A DNA stretch of 8,078 nt from Paracoccaceae bacterium. Lineage in GTDB: Bacteria; Pseudomonadota; Alphaproteobacteria; Rhodobacterales; Rhodobacteraceae. Under the pieces are notes generated by a model. That model saw only the letters and a program-made list of their open reading frames with translations. It did no database searches and was not told the origin of the DNA. Positions 1 to 6,388 of the stretch are shown in pieces (position 1 is the stretch's first letter; each line of letters starts with the position of its first letter). The stretch covers positions 1-8,078 of the forward strand of contig JAMWZF010000126.1 of assembly GCA_024304875.1 (NCBI GenBank), written 5' to 3'. The translations under genes were made by a program, and so were the position numbers.

Positions 1-2
1 CG

Positions 3-65
3 AGCCGGGCCGACTGGGACGAGGCGCTGGACGACCTCCCCCGGCTGGACGGCCTGCCGGGCTGA
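3..65 (+). CDS. 3' end of an unidentified gene (partial)
   Basis: An open frame enters from the left edge and stops at TGA 63-65. Its last 20 residues read SRADWDEALDDLPRLDGLPG. The acidic, proline-containing tail and GC-rich third positions fit a real C-terminus. It ends 4 bases before the convergent stop of the methyltransferase gene, a normal tight convergent arrangement. The fragment is too short to assign a family. Confidence 0.4.
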   Translation, partial: SRADWDEALDDLPRLDGLPG

Positions 66-69
66 CCCG

Positions 70-1131
70 TCAGGGCATCGCCTGCCAGAGCGTCACCTTC
101 AGCCCGCCGTGCGCCACCGGCCCGAAGGGCTCCAGCGACAGCCCCGTCGCCTTCGCCAGCCCCGGATCGGAGGTCACGATCCCCACGCGCCAGCCCGCGA
201 ACCTCTCCTTCAGCACCCCGCCCAGGGCCCCGTAGAGGCCGAACAGCAGCTTGCGGTCGCCGATCCGGGCGCCGTAGGGCGGGTTGGTCAGGACGATGCC
301 CTTGGGTCCCTCGGGCGGGACGAGGTCGCTGATCGCCCCGCGCGAGAACGCCACCGGCACCCCCGCCCGCTCGGCGTTCTTCGCCGCGCCCTGCACCGCG
401 CCCTGGTCCCGGTCGACCCCGTGGAAGAGGGGCGGCACCGGGCGCGGATCGGGCAATGCGGGGCGCGCCACGCCCAGCGCCTCCCAGGTGAACCCCCTCG
501 ACCGGCCGGGCCAGAGGCCCGCTGCCATCTCGGCCGCCTCGATCGGAATGGTGCCCGAGCCGCACATCGGGTCGACGACCGGCACCGGCGCGGCCGGATC
601 GAAGCCCATTTGCATCAGGAAGGCCGCCGCCATCCCCTCGCGCAGGGGCGCCTTGCCGACGAAGAACTTGTGGCCCCGGACGTGCAGGGCCTCGCCCGTG
701 GTATCGAGGGAAATCACGCAGAGGTCGTCCTCGATCCGCACCTTCAGGGCCACCTCGGGGCCGTCCCCCGGCGGCACGGCATCGGCGACGGCCTTGGCCA
801 CGCGCTCCGCTGCGGCGCGGTCGTGGTAGATGCGGGACTTGCGGCAGGTCGCCTCCACCTTCACGCGTGCGCCTTCGGGCAGGATCGACGGCCAGTCCAC
901 CTTGCGCGCCCGCTTGTCCAGCTGGGCCAGGTGCATCGCCCGGAACTCCGCCACCCGGGCCAGGACGCGGATCGCCACCCGGCTCGCCATGTTCACCCGG
1001 GCCGCCTCGGCCAGATCGCCCGCCACGGTGACCCCGCCCACGGTCGGCGCGACCCCGGCGCAGCCGAGGGCCTCCAGTTCCTGCGCCAGGATGGCTTCCA
1101 GCCCCGGCTGGGTGACGCAGAACAGCTCCAT
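70..1131 (-). CDS. THUMP-domain class I SAM-dependent RNA methyltransferase (RlmL N-half/COG0116 type)
   Basis: 353 aa. Seen: an N-terminal ferredoxin-like/THUMP region (about residues 1-155) that starts MELFCVTQPGLEAILAQEL, then a Rossmann methyltransferase. The SAM-binding motif I is DPMCGSGT (187-194), an acidic post-motif II is GVDRD (238-242), and the catalytic motif IV is NPPYG (283-287), as in N2-guanine RNA methyltransferases. Known: THUMP binds RNA, and E. coli RlmL makes m2G2445 in 23S rRNA. That enzyme is a fusion of about 700 aa; this one matches only the RlmL half, as is usual in alphaproteobacteria. Inferred: a cytoplasmic rRNA guanine-N2 methyltransferase, exact target unknown. 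The ATG at 1131 overlaps the TGA of the MarC gene by one base (TGATG) and no strong ribosome-binding site is visible, so translation is probably coupled. The frame stays open far upstream, but that extension is antisense noise. Confidence 0.9.
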   Translation of the reverse strand: MELFCVTQPGLEAILAQELEALGCAGVAPTVGGVTVAGDLAEAARVNMASRVAIRVLARVAEFRAMHLAQLDKRARKVDWPSILPEGARVKVEATCRKSRIYHDRAAAERVAKAVADAVPPGDGPEVALKVRIEDDLCVISLDTTGEALHVRGHKFFVGKAPLREGMAAAFLMQMGFDPAAPVPVVDPMCGSGTIPIEAAEMAAGLWPGRSRGFTWEALGVARPALPDPRPVPPLFHGVDRDQGAVQGAAKNAERAGVPVAFSRGAISDLVPPEGPKGIVLTNPPYGARIGDRKLLFGLYGALGGVLKERFAGWRVGIVTSDPGLAKATGLSLEPFGPVAHGGLKVTLWQAMP

Positions 1132-1793
1132 CAGTCGGCCGGGATATCGAGCGAGCCGCTCGGGTCGCTGAGGGTCAGGACCCCCAGCGCGTCGAGGCCG
1201 CCCAGAACCGCGTCCACGGCCACGGTCGCCAGCAGGATGCCCATGATCCGGGAGATCACGCTGACCCCCGTCGCCCCGATCAGGCGATGGATGCGCGGCG
1301 CCGCCATCAGGATGCCAAGGGTGATGAGCAGGACCAGAAGCAGCATGACGGCGGTCAGCACCTGCTCGGCCACCGGGTTGCTGTCGTTCTCGGTCAGGAT
1401 GACGATCGCCAGCATCGCCCCGGGCGAGGCGATCGACGGCATGGCGAGGGGAAAGACCGCGCCCGCCATGTGATCGCGCTCGGCCTCCTCGATCTCGCGG
1501 GCGGGTTTGGTGTCGCCGAAGATCATGGTGAGGGCGAAGAGGAACAGGATCAGGCCGCCGGCCACCTGGAACGACCCCAGGCGCAGGCCCAGGGCCTCGA
1601 ACACCAGCTGCCCGGCGATCAGGAAGCCCAGGAGGACGAGGGTCGCGACCAGCACCGCCCGGAGGGCCATGCGGCGGTGCAAGGCGACGGGCACCCCGGC
1701 GGTGGCAAACAGGAACACCGGCAAGGTCCCGATCGGGTCGATGACCACGAAGAGGGTGACGAATTCGCGAAGCAGGGTGGACCAGTCGAGCAT
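1131..1793 (-). CDS. MarC family integral membrane protein
   Basis: 220 aa, the usual length for this family (UPF0056). Seen: about six hydrophobic segments, roughly residues 10-30, 43-66, 75-93, 112-133, 145-166 and 178-204. Family signatures are VVIDPIGTLPVF (17-28), PLAMPSIASPGAM (115-127) and GVSVISRIMGILLATVAVD (176-194). Known: MarC proteins sit in the inner membrane. E. coli MarC was named from its place next to the mar locus but is not required for multidrug resistance, and the family's transport role remains unsettled. The gene is directly upstream of, and overlaps by one base, the methyltransferase gene. It starts at ATG 1793 with only a weak ribosome-binding site. Confidence 0.9.
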   Translation of the reverse strand: MLDWSTLLREFVTLFVVIDPIGTLPVFLFATAGVPVALHRRMALRAVLVATLVLLGFLIAGQLVFEALGLRLGSFQVAGGLILFLFALTMIFGDTKPAREIEEAERDHMAGAVFPLAMPSIASPGAMLAIVILTENDSNPVAEQVLTAVMLLLVLLITLGILMAAPRIHRLIGATGVSVISRIMGILLATVAVDAVLGGLDALGVLTLSDPSGSLDIPAD

Positions 1794-1842
1794 GGGACGC
1801 AGCTACCCGCTTCCCGCTGCGCCGTCCATCGCAAGCGGCGGC

Positions 1843-1864
1843 CCCCGGCCCGTCAGGACCGGGG
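1843..1864 (-). terminator. GC hairpin between the glutaredoxin-MauE and MarC genes
   Basis: Inverted repeat CCCCGG (1843-1848) / CCGGGG (1859-1864) with a 10-base loop that can pair partly. It lies 11 bases past the stop of the glutaredoxin-MauE gene. No T-run follows, so it may be a weak or Rho-assisted stop, or chance in GC-rich DNA. Confidence 0.25.
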
Positions 1865-1874
1865 ACGGCAGGGA

Positions 1875-2663
1875 TCAGCCCAGCAGCATCACCAGCATGA
1901 CGATCGACATCGCCATCATGCCGAGGTTCTCGGTCAACGACACGAAGCCCAGCGGCACGTTGGAATTGCCGCCGACGCAGGCGCACTTCAGCTCGCGCTT
2001 GTCGATGTAGACGGCCTTGAAGACCGATACCGCCCCGATGGTCGAGATGATCAGCGCCGCGGGCGCGGCGAGCCACGTGAGCAGCATCCCCGTCATCAGC
2101 ACACCGGCGCCGGTCTCCACCCAGGGGTAGATGTAGGCGTAGGGCACCCACCGCCGGGCCGCGAGGTCGTAGTTCAGGAACGAGGTGCTGAAGCTCTCGA
2201 TGTCGCGCAGCTTCTGCATCCCCAGCAGGATCATCGAGACCGAGACGAACCAGCCCAGGGTCTGCCAGGTGACCGCACCGAGGAAGCCGATGGACAGGGC
2301 GAGGGCCGTCGCCGCCGCCACGGCGAAGAGGTAGATCACCGGGCGATAGGTGGTGGCCTTGGGATCGTGGCCGGTCAACCGGACCCGCAGGTCCTGGTAC
2401 CCGCCGACCCGCTCGCCCTCGATCCAGGCCTGCGGGGTCGTGGACACGCCGTGCTCGGCCTTGAAGGCGTCCACCTCCGCGCGGGTGCGGAACAGGCGGT
2501 CGTCCACCTCGTAGCCCTTGGATGTCAGCAGCCAGCGCGCCTTCTGGCCCGAAGGGCAGAGGTGATCCGGCAGGGCCATCCGGTAGAGGACGGCTGTCTT
2601 GCCTGTCGCGGCGGTGGCGGGGTCGGTCATCACGTCGGCGACGTCGCGGGTGTCCTTGGGCAT
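1875..2663 (-). CDS. Glutaredoxin domain fused to a MauE/DoxX-like membrane domain
   Basis: 262 aa. Seen: a glutaredoxin/thioredoxin-fold domain (about 22-98) with active-site motif CPSG (Cys36, no second Cys), cis-proline motif STTPQ (74-78) and the glutathione-site GGYQDL (87-92). A membrane domain follows, with hydrophobic segments at about 108-128, 134-150, 185-199, 201-220 and 246-261. A C-A-C motif (Cys227, Cys229) sits in KCACVGGNSNVPLGF. Known: MauE-like proteins are membrane redox partners in disulfide handling, and glutaredoxins use glutathione. Inferred: a membrane-anchored thiol relay linked to metal or sulfur stress, since it is divergent from a CsoR-family repressor with an operator in its promoter. 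ATG 2663 is chosen because AGGGAG lies 6 bases upstream and the fold begins soon after. A longer frame starting at 2744 would begin inside the operator. Substrate is unknown. Confidence 0.85.
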   Translation of the reverse strand: MPKDTRDVADVMTDPATAATGKTAVLYRMALPDHLCPSGQKARWLLTSKGYEVDDRLFRTRAEVDAFKAEHGVSTTPQAWIEGERVGGYQDLRVRLTGHDPKATTYRPVIYLFAVAAATALALSIGFLGAVTWQTLGWFVSVSMILLGMQKLRDIESFSTSFLNYDLAARRWVPYAYIYPWVETGAGVLMTGMLLTWLAAPAALIISTIGAVSVFKAVYIDKRELKCACVGGNSNVPLGFVSLTENLGMMAMSIVMLVMLLG

Positions 2664-2669
2664 GTTGCG

Positions 2670-2676
2670 CTCCCTT
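2670..2676 (-). promoter_or_regulatory. Ribosome-binding site of the glutaredoxin-MauE gene
   Basis: The minus strand reads AAGGGAG, leaving 6 bases before ATG 2663. It decides this start over the longer open frame that begins at 2744. Confidence 0.7.
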
Positions 2677-2728
2677 CTGGTCTCTGCGGGCGATACGGGC
2701 CGGCCCGCCTTGCGCCTCGGTCGACCCA

Positions 2729-2757
2729 ACACATATACCCCCATGGGGTATAGTCAA
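2729..2757 (-). promoter_or_regulatory. Predicted promoter of the glutaredoxin-MauE gene
   Basis: On the minus strand TTGACT (2757-2752) is a near-consensus -35 box. A -10-like TATGTG lies at 2735-2730 after a 16-base spacer. The spacer is almost wholly filled by the perfect inverted repeat at 2734-2752, so a bound repressor would block RNA polymerase. The -10 box is imperfect, so its exact position is inferred. Confidence 0.55.
2734..2752. promoter_or_regulatory. CsoR-type operator, site 1
   Basis: TATACCCCCATGGGGTATA: two perfect 8-base arms (TATACCCC / GGGGTATA) around a 3-base centre. This matches the known CsoR-family operator style, a TACCCC...GGGGTA inverted repeat with a G/C core. 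It lies between the divergent csoR and glutaredoxin-MauE genes. It overlaps the predicted minus-strand promoter spacer and a plus-strand -10-like TATAGT (2749-2754), which has a weak CCAACA 17 bases upstream. Occupancy could therefore repress both directions, giving csoR autoregulation. Confidence 0.8.
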
Positions 2758-2769
2758 GGCTGTTCCGAC

Positions 2770-2786
2770 ATACCCCTTTGAGGTAT
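2770..2786. promoter_or_regulatory. CsoR-type operator, site 2 (one mismatch)
   Basis: ATACCCC (2770-2776), TTT, GAGGTAT (2780-2786). It has the same 7-3-7 geometry as the core of site 1, with one mismatch between arms. Its centre is 35 bases from the centre of site 1, and it lies 26 bases before the csoR start codon. It is probably a lower-affinity second site in the csoR leader. Confidence 0.6.
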
Positions 2787-2812
2787 CCGGAACCCGCGAC
2801 GAGGGACAGGCC

Positions 2813-3085
2813 ATGAAGACGAACCGACAGAAAACGCTGGACCGGCTCGCCCGGCTCGAAGGGCAGGTCCGGGGCGTGGCCCGCATGGTCGAGGAGGACC
2901 GCTACTGCGTCGACATCCTCGCCCAGACCGCCGCCGTCCGCTCGGCCCTCAAGGCCGTCGAGCGCCTGATCCTCGAGGACCACGCCCACCACTGCGTCGA
3001 GACGGCCATCGAAAGCGGCGACCCCGAGGACCAGCGGGAGAAGTTCAACGAACTGATCGCCCTCCTGCAGAAGGCGCAAGGCTGA
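2813..3085 (+). CDS. csoR: CsoR/RcnR-family metal-sensitive transcriptional repressor
   Basis: 90 aa, the normal family size, all helical. Seen: basic DNA-contact helix region TLDRLARLEGQVRGVARMV (8-26), then the metal site. Cys32 (in RYCVDIL), His57 and Cys61 (in EDHAHHC) have the C-x24-H-x3-C spacing of the Cu(I)-binding triad of CsoR (C36/H61/C65 in Mycobacterium tuberculosis). The glutamate-rich C-terminal helix follows. Known: CsoR tetramers bind TACCCC-type inverted repeats and release DNA on Cu(I) binding. The relatives FrmR, RcnR and CstR sense formaldehyde, Ni/Co and persulfides. The C-H-C triad favours copper, but a thiol-sensing role is possible given the redox partner. The gene is divergent from the glutaredoxin-MauE fusion and two operators separate them. 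It starts at ATG 2813 after GAGGGACAGG. Confidence 0.88.
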   Translation: MKTNRQKTLDRLARLEGQVRGVARMVEEDRYCVDILAQTAAVRSALKAVERLILEDHAHHCVETAIESGDPEDQREKFNELIALLQKAQG

Positions 3086-3150
3086 GCCGCTTCCAGTCTT
3101 GCCCGTCCGGCGCGCCCTTGGCACAACCGACCGGTCAGGGAGAGTACAGC

Positions 3151-4443
3151 ATGGTCGACATCGCCACCCGCGTCTGGAACCACAAGTGGAAGATCGACCC
3201 CATCGTGCGGTCCCTGATCGACACGGACTTCTACAAGCTCCTGATGTGCCAGTCGATCTTCCGGAACCACCCGACGACGCAGGTCACCTTCTCCCTCATC
3301 AACCGGACGAAATCCGTCCGCCTCGCCGACCTCGTCGACGAAGGGGAACTGCGCGAGCAGCTCGACCACATCCGGTCCCTCTCGCTCCGCCGGGGCGAGT
3401 CCACCTGGATGCGCGGCAACACCTTCTACGGCAAGCGGCAGATGTTCACCCCCGCCTTCATGGACTGGTTCGAGAACCTGCGCCTGCCGCCCTACCACCT
3501 CGAGAAACGCGACGGGCAGTACGAACTCACCTTCGAAGGCAACTGGCCCGAGGTCATGCTCTGGGAGATCCCCGCCCTCGCCGTGCTGATGGAACTCCGC
3601 GGCCGGGCGGTGCTGGCCGACATGGGGCGGTTCGAGCTCCAGGTCCTCTACGCCCGCGCCATGACCAAGCTCTGGGAAAAGATCGAACGGCTCAAGCCGC
3701 TCCAGGGCCTCAAGGTCGCCGACTTCGGGACCCGGCGGCGGCACAGCTTCCTGTGGCAGGACTGGGCGGTGCAGGCGATGCAGGAGGGGCTGGGCACGGG
3801 CTTCACCGGCACCTCCAACTGCCTGATCGCCAAGAACCGCGACCTCGAGGCGATCGGCACCAACGCGCACGAGCTGCCCATGGTCTACGCCGCCCTGGCC
3901 GAGGACGACGCGGCGCTGGCCCGCGCCCCCTACGACGTGCTGTCGGACTGGCACGAGGAGCACGAGGGCAACCTGCGGATCATCCTGCCCGACACCTACG
4001 GCACGCCGGGGTTCCTCGACAACGCGCCCGACTGGCTGGCCGGCTGGACCGGGATCCGCATCGATTCCGGCGACCCGGCGGTCGGGGCCGAACGGGCCAT
4101 CGCCTGGTGGCAGTCGCGGGGAGAGGACCCGAAGGACAAGCTGGTGATCTTCTCCGACGGGCTGGACGCGGGCAAGATCGTGGAGCTGCACCGGCAGTTC
4201 GCGGGGCGGGTGAAGGTCTCCTTCGGCTGGGGGACGATGCTGACCAACGATTTCGTCGGCCTGGCCCCGGACGACGGGCTGGCGCCGTTCTCGCTGGTCT
4301 GCAAGGCTGTCGCGGCGGAGGGCCGCCCTACGGTCAAGCTCTCCGACAACCCGAACAAGGCCATGGGGCCCGCGGACGAGGTCGCCCGGTACAAGCGGGT
4401 GTTCGGGGTGGGGGAGCAGATGGGGATGGAGGTGGTGGTTTAG
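3151..4443 (+). CDS. pncB: Nicotinate phosphoribosyltransferase
   Basis: 430 aa, full length. Role: joins nicotinate and PRPP, with ATP hydrolysis, to give nicotinate mononucleotide (EC 6.3.4.21), in the Preiss-Handler NAD salvage pathway, cytoplasmic. Seen: SLIDTDFYKLLMCQSIF near the N-terminus (21-37), DFGTRRRHSF (191-200), GTSNCLIAK (220-228), GTNAHELPMVY (236-246) whose His240 matches the autophosphorylated His of the family, RIDSGDP (303-309), FGWGTMLTNDF (358-368) and KLSDNPNKAMGP (396-407). ATG 3151 is chosen because AGGGAGAG lies just upstream; a TTG at 3118 would add 11 residues and is less likely. The gene begins 65 bases after csoR. Its TAG overlaps the convergent nucleotidyltransferase stop by 4 bases, and high G+C ends at this codon. 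Confidence 0.95.
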   Translation: MVDIATRVWNHKWKIDPIVRSLIDTDFYKLLMCQSIFRNHPTTQVTFSLINRTKSVRLADLVDEGELREQLDHIRSLSLRRGESTWMRGNTFYGKRQMFTPAFMDWFENLRLPPYHLEKRDGQYELTFEGNWPEVMLWEIPALAVLMELRGRAVLADMGRFELQVLYARAMTKLWEKIERLKPLQGLKVADFGTRRRHSFLWQDWAVQAMQEGLGTGFTGTSNCLIAKNRDLEAIGTNAHELPMVYAALAEDDAALARAPYDVLSDWHEEHEGNLRIILPDTYGTPGFLDNAPDWLAGWTGIRIDSGDPAVGAERAIAWWQSRGEDPKDKLVIFSDGLDAGKIVELHRQFAGRVKVSFGWGTMLTNDFVGLAPDDGLAPFSLVCKAVAAEGRPTVKLSDNPNKAMGPADEVARYKRVFGVGEQMGMEVVV

Positions 4444-5123
4444 TATTCTTTATCTAAGAATTCTTGGTCGTTTTGCAGATTTCGAATCGTGGAGAGAGCC
4501 ACTCTATTATTGTTAATGGCAAAATCTTGAAGGTAGTCTTCAAGTACTCTTTGATCCACATCAAACCCGATCTCATCGAGGAACATTGCCAGCTTTCGGA
4601 GACTAGTTTCGCCGACCAAGTTTCCACGCCGAAGACCAATCAAATCCGAAACGTAGTCCCTCTTGAAGTGTCTAACTAACCCTTCCGGAGAAAATATGAA
4701 CTTTCCACTCTCGACTGCATCTGCAATAATATATGTTCGAACGCACCAAGCAATTCGCTTTGCTATGAGCTCAGTTTTCTGAGAGTATTCCCCAACCCTT
4801 AGCAGATACCCGGCAAGACTAGCTGCATGGTGCTTCTCTTTGGAGTATTCGGGGCGCACGGCGATCGACTCTGAGAAATCTGCAAGAAAGTGATCTGGGT
4901 CAAAAATTGGCCTCGCTTCGTGAGCCAGATGTAAGCCAAACAGAGATCCCTCCTCTGCCATCTTCCTCATATCTTCTAAGTTCAGGAATTGCACCTCTAA
5001 CTGCCCGATTACCATCTTCTTCGGCCTTGCTCCGTCAGTTACCGCAAGCAAGTCAATGTCAGACTGACTACCGGCTGTACCTCTCGCCGCGCTACCAAAA
5101 AGTATAAGAGAGAATATCTTCAC
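4440..5123 (-). CDS. Small nucleotidyltransferase (Pol-beta/MNT superfamily) with helical C-terminal domain
   Basis: 227 aa. Seen: the N-terminal motif LFGSAARGTAGSQSDIDLL carries the superfamily signature G10-S11 and D22-x-D24, the metal-binding acids. A third carboxylate is uncertain; Glu43 in QLEVQFLN is the best candidate. Residues about 95-227 look alpha-helical (for example HHAASLAGYLLRVGEYSQ) and resemble the helical partner of MNT-HEPN or KNTase-type enzymes rather than a known catalytic domain. Known: the superfamily transfers NMP groups to proteins, drugs or RNA ends. Some members are toxin-antitoxin or phage-defence components. The GTG start at 5123 overlaps the TGA of the pentapeptide gene (GTGA), with AGGG 7 bases upstream, so the two are coupled. 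Composition is AT-rich, unlike the flanks. Substrate is unknown; it is shorter than typical CBASS cyclases. Confidence 0.78.
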   Translation of the reverse strand: MKIFSLILFGSAARGTAGSQSDIDLLAVTDGARPKKMVIGQLEVQFLNLEDMRKMAEEGSLFGLHLAHEARPIFDPDHFLADFSESIAVRPEYSKEKHHAASLAGYLLRVGEYSQKTELIAKRIAWCVRTYIIADAVESGKFIFSPEGLVRHFKRDYVSDLIGLRRGNLVGETSLRKLAMFLDEIGFDVDQRVLEDYLQDFAINNNRVALSTIRNLQNDQEFLDKEY

Positions 5124-6163
5124 CCCCGCACCCTAGTCAGCTTGTTCACAATGGTCGGAATTGTAACCACATACCAGACCAGACCAACGATAGCGTTTGC
5201 TAGTTGGATTGCTTGGATATCATCTACTTGACCAAGAGAAGAGTGTTTTGTGTATCCAAACAGCAGAAAGAGTTCAGTGGATTTTTCAATGGCCAAGCCA
5301 AAACTCAGACTTTCAACATAAGAGAAAGCTGCGCCAAAAACTAATATAGCAATGAGTCCCAGCATTACGGGCCTTACAACGCTGGACCCCCAGCTATTCG
5401 AAGCGCCAATAAGGCCAAGAATTAATTTGTCTGTAAAGCCTCCGACCACTCCCACCGCTCCAAGCAACACGTCCTTAGCTCTAGATAAGAACCCTCTGCG
5501 ATTGTCGCTTGCGACCCACCCGTCCCTAATCCTCAAACTGGAATGTGCAATTCTCGCACGACAGTCTTGCAAAGTGGAAGTCTTCACACCATCATAGTAT
5601 GTGTCCTCAGAGCCTTCTTCAGTGAGAGCAACCATTAGAAGTCTCGCGACTGTCGATTTTGTTATCTCAAGACGTTTCTTTTGCTGGAATCTTGTGTATC
5701 CCTCTGGCAGGTGCTTTAAGTTTGTACGAGCGTTCGAAATAAATTCTGAAGGATTTGTTATTAGAGTCTTTTCAAGAATTGTCTCATTTCCCGATATACT
5801 TATTTCCGAAAATTTACAGTCCCTCAATTCACAGTCAATCAGCTTGCAGTGGCCAAAAGAAGTGCTTTCAAAAGAGCATTTTGTAAACTTTGCGCGGCTG
5901 AAGGAAGAAAGTCCGAAGTCAACTCTGGTAAATTTACAGTTCTTAAAAATTATTCGGTAACTGAAATCACCTTCGAAATCTACACGATTAAACTCGACTC
6001 CATCAACTACCAGAGCGGTTTCTCGCTGGCCTTCAGGTCGAAAGGTAACATCTTTAAAACCCGTGTGATTATCAAAGATCCACTCCTGATCCGGGAAAAC
6101 AGCACTGAAACCCGGCTCATATATTGGCTCCCAAAAGAGCTTATTTCTTCGATTTCGAGACAT
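5120..6163 (-). CDS. Pentapeptide-repeat protein with C-terminal two-helix, pore-loop-like membrane region
   Basis: 347 aa. Seen: a run of five-residue repeats with Phe/Leu/Ile at 58, 63, 73, 78, 83, 88, 93, 98, 103, 108, 113, 118 and 123, often with Cys two residues before. This predicts a right-handed beta-helix of about three turns. A linker (130-230) contains RFQQKKRLEI and EEGSEDTYYDGV, then a hydrophobic amphipathic stretch (230-252). Next come membrane helix 1 (about 264-284), a short hydrophobic hairpin ending FGYT (297-305) and helix 2 (about 320-339), closing with a basic tail. The helix-loop-helix order resembles 2-TM ion channels, but the canonical TVGYG filter is absent. It is the first gene of a pair with the nucleotidyltransferase (4-base overlap). 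ATG 6163 has no clear ribosome-binding site, but a stop lies a few codons upstream. Inferred: a membrane effector or sensor; function unknown. Confidence 0.75.
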   Translation of the reverse strand: MSRNRRNKLFWEPIYEPGFSAVFPDQEWIFDNHTGFKDVTFRPEGQRETALVVDGVEFNRVDFEGDFSYRIIFKNCKFTRVDFGLSSFSRAKFTKCSFESTSFGHCKLIDCELRDCKFSEISISGNETILEKTLITNPSEFISNARTNLKHLPEGYTRFQQKKRLEITKSTVARLLMVALTEEGSEDTYYDGVKTSTLQDCRARIAHSSLRIRDGWVASDNRRGFLSRAKDVLLGAVGVVGGFTDKLILGLIGASNSWGSSVVRPVMLGLIAILVFGAAFSYVESLSFGLAIEKSTELFLLFGYTKHSSLGQVDDIQAIQLANAIVGLVWYVVTIPTIVNKLTRVRG

Positions 6164-6388
6164 TCGCGTGATGGCTGCCGATGTTTAACAATAGCTCTGC
6201 GAAAACTAGCATTGGCAGTTAGTGGATTGCAACTTTCTACATCTGGTGGAGCGGTTGGCCGAAATACAGTGTTCGCTATCCGGTTTGGCCGGTTCCGGAT
6301 CGGCGGAACGCTCATCTCTGCATAGCAAGCGTAGGAAGAGTGATCCTCACCCATCACCACCCCGCAACGCCGGTGCAACCCACCCACC
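6164..6388. other. Intergenic region between arfB and the pentapeptide gene
   Basis: 225 bases without a supported gene. On the minus strand TTGCAA, an 18-base gap and TAGTTT upstream of 6163 form only a weak promoter candidate. The GC-rich right part holds an inverted repeat GTTCCG/CGGAAC (near 6291-6308) and repeated TTGGCCG words. Next to the arfB stop, AACCCA (6377-6382) and TGGGTT (6392-6397) can form a small hairpin spanning the stop codon. TAGGGTGGGTTG-type words there resemble dispersed repeat elements of many bacteria, which I could not verify. Confidence 0.4.

Larger units (their letters stand above)
4440..6388. other. AT-rich genomic island between pncB and arfB
   Basis: Sampled 60-base lines inside are about 33-50% G+C, against about 77% in a sampled pncB line. 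The left edge is the pncB stop. The right edge is blurred, with composition recovering between about 6280 and 6390. Content: two overlapping minus-strand genes with A/T-ending codons and one 5' region. No integrase, transposase, tRNA or convincing flanking direct repeat was found. Inferred: horizontally acquired cargo inserted by an unknown route. Confidence 0.7.

Noticed and set aside
109..2753. Long plus-strand frames (454 and 488 codons) opposite the minus-strand genes
   Set aside because: His/Arg/Gly-rich low-complexity translations antisense to well-supported genes, with no domain signature.
70..2886. A continuous minus-strand frame of 938 codons suggesting a giant fusion protein
   Set aside because: Only its last 353 codons (from 1131) have family motifs; the rest is Arg/Gly/Pro-rich translation of the other frame of the MarC and glutaredoxin-MauE genes, open because of high G+C.
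4440..6163. A classic CBASS operon
   Set aside because: The nucleotidyltransferase is only 227 aa, lacks a clear CD-NTase body, and no Cap2/Cap3 or known Cap effector accompanies it.
4428..6360. GGTGGTG words at both island ends as attachment or terminal repeats
   Set aside because: Seven bases, inverted, in G-rich DNA; too short and too likely by chance, with no integrase nearby.
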